Below, piece by piece: positions 22,421-28,373 of a stretch of 33,652 bases of DNA. Position numbers and translations under genes: made by a program. The notes below the pieces were generated by a model. The model was given only the letters and a program-made list of their open reading frames with translations, made no database searches and was not told the DNA's origin. Source of the DNA: Novosphingobium sp. UBA6722 (lineage in GTDB: Bacteria; Pseudomonadota; Alphaproteobacteria; Sphingomonadales; Sphingomonadaceae); NCBI GenBank assembly GCA_002454125.1, contig DKII01000113.1, positions 1 through 33,652 of the forward strand, given 5' to 3'. Numbering within the stretch: the first letter of the stretch is position 1; every line of letters starts with the position of its first letter.

Positions 22421-22451
22421 TCACACGCCCCGCGCGGTTGAGAGCGTGTGA
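22421..22451. repeat. 8-bp inverted repeat upstream of the antisense ORF
   Basis: TCACACGC (22421-22428) and GCGTGTGA (22444-22451) form a perfect 8-bp inverted repeat around a 15-nt centre. It lies 51 bp upstream of the antisense GTG and about 120 bp before the portal ATG. It could be an operator or an RNA hairpin; there is no strong T-tract, so a terminator is less likely. Confidence 0.5.
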
Positions 22452-22574
22452 TTTATTCCGGCGATCAGCCCACATTGATGTGATGGAACAAATAGGGAAA
22501 AGTCGAGTCCCTACAAAGCGTTATCCCCAATTGAATCTCGATGTCCGCGACACTTAGTCCCGAAAGGCCCCTCC

Positions 22575-23726
22575 ATGTCCTTCCTCCAGACCCTGGCCGC
22601 TGCCTTCAAGGGCGGCGCGTCGGCGCGCGTGCCTTTGGCGCGCACTTTCACTTCACCCTGGTTGTTCGCCGAGGGCTCGGCGCGGGCGCCGTTCGAGTAC
22701 ACTGGCGCGGTCAAGCGGGCCTATCTCGACAATCCAGTGGCGCAGCGCGCGGTGCGGCTGGTGGCCGAGGGGATCGGCGGGGTGCCGCTGCTGCCCTGCG
22801 ATCCGCGCCTGGCCGCGCTGGTCCGGGCGACGTCCGCCGGGCAGGCGCTGCTGGAGACGCTGGCCGCCCAGCTGCTGCTGCACGGCAATGCCTATGTCCA
22901 GGTGGTCAAGGACGGCGCGGGCCGCCCGGCCGAGCTGTTCGCGCTGCGGCCCGAGCGGGTCTCGGTGATCGCAGGCGAGGATGGCTGGCCGGCAGCCTAT
23001 GCCTATCGCGTTGGCGAGCGCAGCCTGACCATTCCGGTGCTGGACGAGGATGCCAGCCCCAACCTGATCCACATCCGCCACTTCCACCCCGGTGACGACC
23101 ACTATGGCGCCGGCTGCCTCGCCGCCGCCGACCAGGCCGTGGCGGTGCACAATGCCGCCTCTGACTGGAACCGCGCACTGCTGGAAAACGCCGCGCGGCC
23201 ATCGGGCGCGCTGGTCTATGATCCAGGCGACGGGGGCGGGCTCAGCGCCGATCAGTTCGAGCGGCTGAAGGCCGAGCTGAGCGCCGCCTATTCCGGCATG
23301 GCCAATGCCGGGCGGCCGCTGCTGCTGGAAGGCGGGCTTAAATGGCAGGCGCTCAGCCTCTCCCCCGCCGACATGGACTTTGCCGGGCTGAAGGCCGCCG
23401 CCGCGCGCGACATTGCCCTGGCCTTTGGCGTGCCCCCGATGCTGCTGGGCCTGCCAGGCGACGCGACCTATGCCAATTACCGCGAGGCCAACCGCGCGCT
23501 GTGGCGGCTGACGCTGCTGCCGCTGGCGGGCAAGATCCTCTCGGCGATCGGTGAAGGTCTGGAGACCTGGTTCCCCGATGCAGCCCTGGCGGTCGATCTG
23601 GACCGCGTGCCAGCGCTGGCGGAGGACCGCGAGCGGCTGTGGAGCCAGGTCAGTGCCGCCGATTTCCTCTCGGCTGACGAGAAGCGCGCCATGCTTGGCC
23701 TGAGTGTTCTGGAGAACAAACCATGA
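22575..23726 (+). CDS. GTA g3: HK97-family portal protein
   Basis: The 383-residue product forms the dodecameric portal at the capsid vertex through which DNA is pumped and to which the tail attaches. Family features are the N-terminal AVKRAYLDNPVAQRAVRLVA, LLLHGNAYVQVVKDGAGRPA, LIHIRHFHPGDDHYGAGCLA, NAARPSGALVYDPG, and the DIALAFGVPPMLLGLPGDAT followed by NYREANRALWR signature. Its ATG follows the 446-bp insert; the ribosome binding site (GAAAGG) is modest. Its stop overlaps the next gene by 4 nt. Confidence 0.94.
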   Translation: MSFLQTLAAAFKGGASARVPLARTFTSPWLFAEGSARAPFEYTGAVKRAYLDNPVAQRAVRLVAEGIGGVPLLPCDPRLAALVRATSAGQALLETLAAQLLLHGNAYVQVVKDGAGRPAELFALRPERVSVIAGEDGWPAAYAYRVGERSLTIPVLDEDASPNLIHIRHFHPGDDHYGAGCLAAADQAVAVHNAASDWNRALLENAARPSGALVYDPGDGGGLSADQFERLKAELSAAYSGMANAGRPLLLEGGLKWQALSLSPADMDFAGLKAAAARDIALAFGVPPMLLGLPGDATYANYREANRALWRLTLLPLAGKILSAIGEGLETWFPDAALAVDLDRVPALAEDRERLWSQVSAADFLSADEKRAMLGLSVLENKP

Positions 23727-24031
23727 ACCGTGACGAAATGCTGGCCCGCCTGCTCGCCCAGGCGGCTGATGAGGGCGCCGACCTCGTCACCCTGCGCGCG
23801 GTGATCGAGGAAGCGAGCGAACTGGGCGCCGAACGCGTGCTGGCCCGGATGGGCCTCGACGATGCCAATGCCCACAATGACCTCAGTGAACTGCGCGAGC
23901 TGCTGCAGGCCTGGCGCGATGCCAAGACCAGTGCCTGGAAGGCGGCGGTCGGCTGGGCCGTGCGCGGCTGCCTGGCGCTGGTGCTGATCGGAATCGCCTT
24001 TCGGATTGGCGCGACGGGGCTCCTGAAATGA
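23723..24031 (+). CDS. GTA g3.5: small membrane-segment protein (DUF6127)
   Basis: The 102-residue protein has an N-terminal acidic helical part (MLARLLAQAADEGADLVTLR and ASELGAERVLARMGL) and one hydrophobic segment near the C-terminus (GCLALVLIGIAFRIGATG, about 82-99). It sits in the slot of RcGTA g3.5 between portal and protease and fits the DUF6127 pattern found in sphingomonad GTAs. Function is unknown. It overlaps both neighbours by 4 nt. Confidence 0.8.
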   Translation: MNRDEMLARLLAQAADEGADLVTLRAVIEEASELGAERVLARMGLDDANAHNDLSELRELLQAWRDAKTSAWKAAVGWAVRGCLALVLIGIAFRIGATGLLK

Positions 24032-24420
24032 TGCGCTTTGCCGGCTATGCCGCCCTGTTCGACCGGCGCGACGCCGGACGCGACACGATCCGCCGCGGTG
24101 CCTTCGCCCGCACGCTACAGGAACGCGCCGAACCGCTGCCGCTGTTCTGGCAGCACCATCCCGAGCAGCGGATCGGCTGGATCGAGCAGGTATCTGAGGA
24201 CGCGCGCGGGCTGCGCGTGGTGGCCAGCATCGACAACCCCGACGGCGGCGCTGCTGCCGCGCTCAGGGCCGGCCGGGTGACCGGCCTATCCTTCGGCTAC
24301 CGCGCCCGCGGCTTCACCCGCTCCGCCGAAGGGCGCGAGCTGACCGAGGTCGACCTGTTCGAGGTCAGCCTGGTCACCCACCCGATGCAGCACGGCGCGC
24401 GGGTTCATCTGCTCGGCTAA
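24028..24420 (+). CDS. GTA g4: HK97-family prohead protease
   Basis: The 130-residue enzyme cleaves the capsid protein's N-terminal scaffold during head maturation. It shows the U35/HK97 protease pattern: GYAALFDRRDAGRDTIRRGA, LFWQHHPEQRIGW with the catalytic His (H43 or H44), LSFGY with the nucleophile S88, and DLFEVSLVTHPMQ. It is short for the family, with little beyond the catalytic core, as in other GTAs. ATGATG at the start allows initiation at 24028 or 24031. Confidence 0.92.
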   Translation: MMRFAGYAALFDRRDAGRDTIRRGAFARTLQERAEPLPLFWQHHPEQRIGWIEQVSEDARGLRVVASIDNPDGGAAAALRAGRVTGLSFGYRARGFTRSAEGRELTEVDLFEVSLVTHPMQHGARVHLLG

Positions 24421-24429
24421 CCGCCCAGC

Positions 24430-24461
24430 TCCAGTCCTCAATTCCAGTCCCCAATTCCAGT
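24430..24461 (+). repeat. 13-bp tandem repeats before the capsid gene
   Basis: Two 13-bp units, TCCAGTCCTCAAT (24430-24442) and TCCAGTCCCCAAT (24443-24455), differ at one base and are followed by a partial TCCAGT (24456-24461). They lie between the protease stop and the terminator-like hairpin. They may be replication slippage or a protein- or RNA-binding site in the leader of the capsid gene. Confidence 0.7.
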
Positions 24462-24470
24462 GTTTGTGCC

Positions 24471-24493
24471 GGCCGCCCGTGGGGCGGCCTTTT
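24471..24493 (+). terminator. Terminator-like hairpin just upstream of the capsid gene
   Basis: GGCCGCCC (24471-24478) and GGGCGGCC (24482-24489) form a perfect 8-bp GC stem with a 3-nt loop, followed by TTTT. It lies in the middle of the cluster, 20 nt before the capsid ATG and overlapping the approach to its ribosome binding site. It should reduce read-through or act as a processing and stability element that sets capsid mRNA level. Confidence 0.65.
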
Positions 24494-24512
24494 CGTGAAA
24501 GGTAAGTGCCCC

Positions 24513-25649
24513 ATGGATGTTGAAGTCACCCCCGATCCGCTCGACGCCTCGTTCGATCTGGTCGCCCGGCAGGATGCCGCCGAGGCCGCGCTGGGCGAAC
24601 TGCGCGGCGATGTCGATGAAGTGAAAAGCCGGCTCGAAAAGGTCAGCCGCGCCGCCGCCCGTCCGGCCCTGTCCGGTGCCATGTCGGCCAGCTCCGAACT
24701 CAAGGGCTTCGTCGATGGCTATCTGCGCCAGGGCCGCGAGACCGAACTCAAGGCCGTGACCGGCACGGTCGCCGCCGATGGCGGCTTTGCCGTCCCGCGT
24801 GAGATCGATGCGATGATCGCGGCGCAGCTCAAGACCATCAGCCCGATCCGCGCGATTGCCCAGGTGGTCCAGGTCGGCACGGCCGGTTACCGCAAGCTCG
24901 TCACCTCGTCCGGCACGGCTTCGGGCTGGGTCAGCGAAACCGCCGCCCGGCCGGAAACCACCACGCCGAAGTTCAACGAAATCGTCCCACCGATGGGCGA
25001 GCTCTATGCCAACCCGGCGGCGAGCCAGGCGATGATCGACGATGCGGCCTTTGACCTTGAAGGGTGGCTGGCGAGCGAAATCGCGACCGAGTTTGCCCGC
25101 GCCGAGGGCGCTGCCTTCGTCAACGGCAGCGGCACCAACCAGCCGCGCGGATTCCTGCAGGCGCCGACCGCGCTGACGGCTGACGCGACCCGCCCCTTCG
25201 GCACGCTGCAGCATATCGTCAGCGGCAATGCCAGCGGGTTCGATACCGCCCCGGAAATGAAGCTGATCGACATGGTCCATTCGCTGAAGTCGGGCCACCG
25301 CCAGGGCGCGGCCTTCGTCATGAACTCCAAGACCATGGCCGCGGTGCGCAAGTTCAAGGCGGCCGACGGCACCTTCCTGTGGCAGCCGGGCGTGCTTGAA
25401 GGCCAGCCTTCGCGCCTGCTGGGCTATCCGGTGGTCGAAGCCGAGGACATGCCGGACATCGCCGCCAACGCTTTCCCGATCGCCTTCGGCAACTTCAAGA
25501 ACGGCTACCTGATCGCCGAACGCCGCACGACCACGATCCTGCGCGATCCCTTCACCAACAAGCCCTACGTCAACTTCTACGCCACCAAGCGTATCGGCGG
25601 GCAGGTGCTGGATAGCGACGCGATCAAGCTGCTGCGGATCAGCGTGTAA
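24513..25649 (+). CDS. GTA g5: HK97-fold major capsid protein
   Basis: The product is 378 residues from the ATG at 24513 (AAGG upstream; an in-frame GTG at 24495 would start inside the hairpin region). An N-terminal coiled-coil delta domain (about 10-60; AEAALGELRGDVDEVKSRLE) would be removed by the g4 protease. The HK97 core starts near LKAVTGTVAADGGFAVPREI, with FVNGSGTNQPRGFL, AAFVMNSKTMAAVRKFKAAD, LLGYPVVEAEDMPDIAANAF, IAFGNFKNGYLIAERRTTTI and the C-terminal FYATKRIGGQVLDSDAIKLL. All are hallmarks of the family. Confidence 0.96.
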   Translation: MDVEVTPDPLDASFDLVARQDAAEAALGELRGDVDEVKSRLEKVSRAAARPALSGAMSASSELKGFVDGYLRQGRETELKAVTGTVAADGGFAVPREIDAMIAAQLKTISPIRAIAQVVQVGTAGYRKLVTSSGTASGWVSETAARPETTTPKFNEIVPPMGELYANPAASQAMIDDAAFDLEGWLASEIATEFARAEGAAFVNGSGTNQPRGFLQAPTALTADATRPFGTLQHIVSGNASGFDTAPEMKLIDMVHSLKSGHRQGAAFVMNSKTMAAVRKFKAADGTFLWQPGVLEGQPSRLLGYPVVEAEDMPDIAANAFPIAFGNFKNGYLIAERRTTTILRDPFTNKPYVNFYATKRIGGQVLDSDAIKLLRISV

Positions 25650-25660
25650 CCGGACTGGCG

Positions 25661-25736
25661 GGCCGGGACCTTCCCCTGTCCCGGCCGGCCCGCACCCGCG
25701 CTGCGCCCCCTCTCCCCGGCGCGGGTGCACCCTTTT
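25661..25736 (+). terminator. Double hairpin after the capsid gene
   Basis: Two stems follow the capsid stop. Hairpin one pairs GGCCGGGAC (25661-25669) with GTCCCGGCC (25678-25686). Hairpin two pairs GCACCCGCGC (25692-25701) with GCGCGGGTGC (25719-25728) and is followed by ACCCTTTT. They may protect the capsid mRNA 3' end or partly terminate transcription, which would explain how the capsid is made in excess over tail proteins from one operon. Confidence 0.65.
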
Positions 25737-25759
25737 CCCCTCCCAGACGGAGACCGCCC

Positions 25760-26311
25760 ATGAAGCGGGCCATTATCACGCCCTATGCGCTGGCCCCGGC
25801 GGCGCTGACTGAACTCAAGGACTGGCTGGGCATCGCTTCCCCGGCCGATGACAACCAGCTCACCACCCTGCTGCGCGCGGCGATCGAACATTGCGAGGAC
25901 TTCACCGGGCTGATGTCGCTGGAGCAGACCTGCGAGGAGATCCTGCCGGTCCAGTCGGGTTGGCAGGTGCTGACTGCTCGTCCGGTCCAGGCGATCACCC
26001 AGGCCCAGGGCATTCCGGCCGAAGGCGCGCGCTTTGCTCTGGCTGTCGATGCCTACGCGATCGACCTGACCGCCGATGGCGCGGGGCGGGTGCGCGTGAT
26101 CAGTCCTGGCAGCGCTGGCCGCGTGGCCGTGCGCTACACCGCCGGTCTCGCCACCAGCTGGAGCGCCCTGCCCGAGGCCTTGCGCCACGGGATCCTGCGC
26201 CTCGCCGCCAGCCAGTACCGGGCGCGCGAAAGCGATGGCCTGGCAACTGCCTCGCCGCCTGCTGCCGTCGCCGCGCTGTGGCGGCCATGGCGGCGCATGA
26301 AGCTCGCCTGA
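25760..26311 (+). CDS. GTA g6: head-tail connector protein
   Basis: The 183-residue protein matches the gp6-like/adaptor family that sits below the portal: ALTELKDWLGIASPADDNQL, LLRAAIEHCEDFTGL and a C-terminal LRHGILRLAASQYRARES. The middle part (about 60-135) is a beta-rich insertion (RPVQAITQAQGIP, AYAIDLTADG, VRYTAGLA). A GGAG precedes the ATG. The stop overlaps the following short ORF as TGATG. Confidence 0.88.
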   Translation: MKRAIITPYALAPAALTELKDWLGIASPADDNQLTTLLRAAIEHCEDFTGLMSLEQTCEEILPVQSGWQVLTARPVQAITQAQGIPAEGARFALAVDAYAIDLTADGAGRVRVISPGSAGRVAVRYTAGLATSWSALPEALRHGILRLAASQYRARESDGLATASPPAAVAALWRPWRRMKLA

Positions 26312-26463
26312 TGCTCGACCGGGTCTTCGCCTCGCTCGAAGCCGCCGCCCGGCGCCTGGCCGAGGCTCGCGCTGCCGATCTGACACTGGCGCAGCGCGAT
26401 CCGGCCAAGCGCTGGCGCTCGGCGCGGCTGGTCTGGCCGCTGTTCACGAAAGGACCACGCTGA
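26311..26463 (+). CDS. Short g7-position protein (50 residues)
   Basis: A 50-codon frame begins exactly at the g6 stop (TGATG at 26309-26313) and ends exactly at the g8 start (TGATGG), so it is translationally coupled on both sides and should be made. The product is basic and helical: an N-terminal FASLEAAARRLAEARA helix and a C-terminal KRWRSARLVWPLF segment. In RcGTA this slot holds g7, a head-tail stopper of about 110 residues. This ORF is less than half that length, and homology to g7 is not evident. Confidence 0.7.
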   Translation: MLDRVFASLEAAARRLAEARAADLTLAQRDPAKRWRSARLVWPLFTKGPR

Positions 26464-26852
26464 TGGAAGTGCCACTGCGCGCCGCGCTGATCGCCTGGCT
26501 GGCCGCCGATCCGGCGCTGGCCGGGACCCTCAACGCCGTGGTCGAGGAAGCCCCGAACCGTACCGCCCTGCCCTGGCTGGCAATTGCCGCCAGCGCCAGC
26601 GCCGACTGGAGCACCAAGGAGCTGGCGGGCCGTGAGGTTCGCGTTGCGCTGGAGCTGCATTGCCGCGGTGACCGGCCCGATACCGCCGCCACGCTGGTGT
26701 CAGCGATCGAAAGCCGGATCACCGCGCTCCCCGCCGCCCAGAGCGGTTTTCGCGTGGTCACCGCCCAGTTCCTTCGCGCCCGCGCCGAACAGCGCGCGGC
26801 CAATACCCGCGCGATTCTGCTCGAATACCGCTTCCGCGTCTTGTCCGACTGA
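26463..26852 (+). CDS. GTA g8: DUF3168 tail terminator protein
   Basis: The 129-residue protein fits DUF3168 (HK97 gp10-like tail completion protein): LRAALIAWLAADPALAGTLN, ALPWLAIAASASADWSTKEL, VRVALELHCRGDRPDTAATL, VSAIESRI, and the C-terminal beta-strands VVTAQFLRAR and ILLEYRFRV. Tail terminators cap the tail tube at the head-proximal end. The ATG overlaps the preceding stop, and the next gene follows after 18 nt. Confidence 0.88.
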   Translation: MEVPLRAALIAWLAADPALAGTLNAVVEEAPNRTALPWLAIAASASADWSTKELAGREVRVALELHCRGDRPDTAATLVSAIESRITALPAAQSGFRVVTAQFLRARAEQRAANTRAILLEYRFRVLSD

Positions 26853-26870
26853 TCCCGAAAGGAATTCCCT

Positions 26871-27278
26871 ATGCCCGCCCAGAAAGGCAGCGCCTTCCTG
26901 CTCAAGATTTCCGATGGCGCCACCCCAGCCGTCTACCGCACCGTTGCGGGTCTGCGCACGACCCAGCTTTCGATCACCGGCGATCCGGTTGTCATCACGA
27001 CCAAGGAAAGCGGTGGCTGGCGAGAAATGCTCTCGGGCGCCGGGGTCCGTTCGGTCTCGGTCAGCGCAGCCGGGATCTTCCTCGGCTCGGCCGCCGAAGC
27101 CCAGGTCCGTGCCAATGCCATGGCCGGGACCATCGACGACTACGAACTGAGCTTTGAAGGCGGCGAAAAGCTGCGTGGGCGCTTCCTGGTCCAGCGGCTG
27201 GACTATGCCGGCGATTTCAACGGCGAACGCAATTACACGCTCGCGCTCGAAAGCTCCGGCCCGGTTGAACCGGCATGA
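26871..27278 (+). CDS. GTA g9: major tail tube protein
   Basis: The 135-residue protein matches the TP901-1-type major tail protein used by GTAs: QKGSAFLLKISDGATPAVYR, LRTTQLSITGDPVVITTKES, GWREMLSGAGVRSVSVSAAG and a C-terminal YELSFEGGEKLRGRF with LDYAGDFNGERNYTLALESS. Hexamers stack to form the tail tube whose length is set by the tape measure. AAAGGA precedes the ATG. The stop overlaps the next gene by 4 nt. Confidence 0.93.
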   Translation: MPAQKGSAFLLKISDGATPAVYRTVAGLRTTQLSITGDPVVITTKESGGWREMLSGAGVRSVSVSAAGIFLGSAAEAQVRANAMAGTIDDYELSFEGGEKLRGRFLVQRLDYAGDFNGERNYTLALESSGPVEPA

Positions 27279-27610
27279 GCCAAGCAACCACTGCGCAAGC
27301 CAACCAATGGCGCGGCGAGGCGCTGCTTGCGGTGGACGGCCAGACGCACGTCCTGCGCCCCAGCTTCACCGCGCTGGTCGCGGCCGAGGAGGAACTCGGC
27401 CCGCTGTTCGCCCTGGTCGAGCGCGCGGCCGCGGGTGAGCTGCGCCTGACCGAACTGGTCGCACTCTACTGGCACTGCCTGGCCAGCCGCGAAGGGCTGG
27501 AGCGCGATACTTTTGCCGAGGCCCTGGTCACCGCGGGCGTGGCGCATGCCACCAAGCCGCTGCGCGGCCTGCTTGCCCAGGTCCTGCAAGGCCGCGCAGA
27601 CCCGGCATGA
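27275..27610 (+). CDS. GTA g10: tail assembly chaperone
   Basis: The 111-residue protein matches the GTA-gp10 family: WRGEALLAVDGQTHVLRPSF, TALVAAEEELGPLFALVERA, GELRLTELVALYWHC and a C-terminal LVTAGVAHATKPLRGLLAQV. By position it corresponds to the first of the two small chaperones that coat the tape measure during tail assembly. It overlaps both neighbours by 4 nt. Confidence 0.92.
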   Translation: MSQATTAQANQWRGEALLAVDGQTHVLRPSFTALVAAEEELGPLFALVERAAAGELRLTELVALYWHCLASREGLERDTFAEALVTAGVAHATKPLRGLLAQVLQGRADPA

Positions 27611-27807
27611 CCGACACGTTCGGCCGCTCGGCCCAGCTCCTGGCCGGGCACATGGCCCGCTTGCTGGGCTGGCGGCCTGACGAGTTCTGGCGCGCCACCC
27701 CGGCTGAACTCGCCGCCGTGCTTGGCCCACCCGATCCTAATGCCCGCCCGCTCGACCGGGCCACTTTCGACCAGCTGATGGAGCGCGACCATGACCGACC
27801 CCGTTGA
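27607..27807 (+). CDS. GTA g10.1: second tail assembly chaperone
   Basis: The 66-residue protein matches the Phage_TAC_6 (DUF2376) pattern: FGRSAQLLAGHMARLLGWRP, DEFWRATPAELAAVLG and a charged C-terminus. In many siphophages the second chaperone is made by frameshifting from the first; here it has its own ATG, overlapping g10 by 4 nt. It shares 17 nt with the tape-measure gene in another frame. Confidence 0.88.
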   Translation: MTDTFGRSAQLLAGHMARLLGWRPDEFWRATPAELAAVLGPPDPNARPLDRATFDQLMERDHDRPR

Positions 27808-28360
27808 CAGCCTGGTGGTGGATGTCCGCGCCAACACCCAGGGCTTTGCTGCCGACATGGCGGCCATGCGCGGCAGCTTCGAAGGCACCCTGCTTGATGG
27901 CTTCGGCCGCGCCGGTGACGTGCTGGAACGCGGGCTGCTCGGCGCGATCCGCAAGGGCAGCCTGGGCTTCGAAGACCTGCGGCGGGTCGCGCTGGGCGTG
28001 CTTGACCAGATTGCCGCTTCGGCAGTCGATTCGCTGTTCGGCTCGTTCGGTGGGGGTGGCGGCGGGCAGGGCGGACTGCTCAATCTGGGCGGACTGATCG
28101 GCTCGCTGTTCGGCCTGCCCGGCCGCGCGACTGGCGGCCCGGTCAGCCCGGGTCGCGGTTATGTCGTGGGTGAGCGCGGGCCCGAACTGTTCGTGCCGAC
28201 CAGTGCCGGACGGGTCGAGACCGGCATTCCCGCGCGCGGCCGCGACGTCCGTGTCGCCATCACCATTGCCGCCCCGCAAGGGACCTCCGCCCCGCAGGCG
28301 CTGCAACGCTCCAGCCGCCAGGTCGCGAGCGCCGTGCGCCGCGCGCTGAGCGAGCTCTGA
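27791..28360 (+). CDS. GTA g11: short tape measure protein
   Basis: The 189-residue protein begins inside g10.1. Features are VDSLVVDVRANTQGFAADMA, the lambda-type tail fragment LGFEDLRRVALGVLDQIAAS, a glycine-rich segment (about 78-95), and ATGGPVSPGRGYVVGERGPE with ELFVPTSAGRV, the conserved C-terminal tape-measure motif. At about 1.5 angstroms per residue it would specify a tail of about 28 nm. This is much shorter than in ordinary siphophages but typical for GTA particles. Confidence 0.88.
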   Translation: MTDPVDSLVVDVRANTQGFAADMAAMRGSFEGTLLDGFGRAGDVLERGLLGAIRKGSLGFEDLRRVALGVLDQIAASAVDSLFGSFGGGGGGQGGLLNLGGLIGSLFGLPGRATGGPVSPGRGYVVGERGPELFVPTSAGRVETGIPARGRDVRVAITIAAPQGTSAPQALQRSSRQVASAVRRALSEL

Positions 28361-28373
28361 AAGGACAAGACCC

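Larger units (their letters stand above)
22129..22574. other. 446-bp AT-richer insert between terL and portal
   Basis: This is the only sizeable non-coding gap on the plus strand of the GTA cluster, in which most genes overlap. Its composition is clearly less GC-rich than both flanks. It holds an antisense 45-residue ORF (22233-22370), hairpins at 22154-22173, 22185-22211 and 22421-22451, and several GANTC sites (for example 22138-22142 and 22159-22163). No transposase remnant, terminal inverted repeat or target duplication is visible. Confidence 0.7.
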
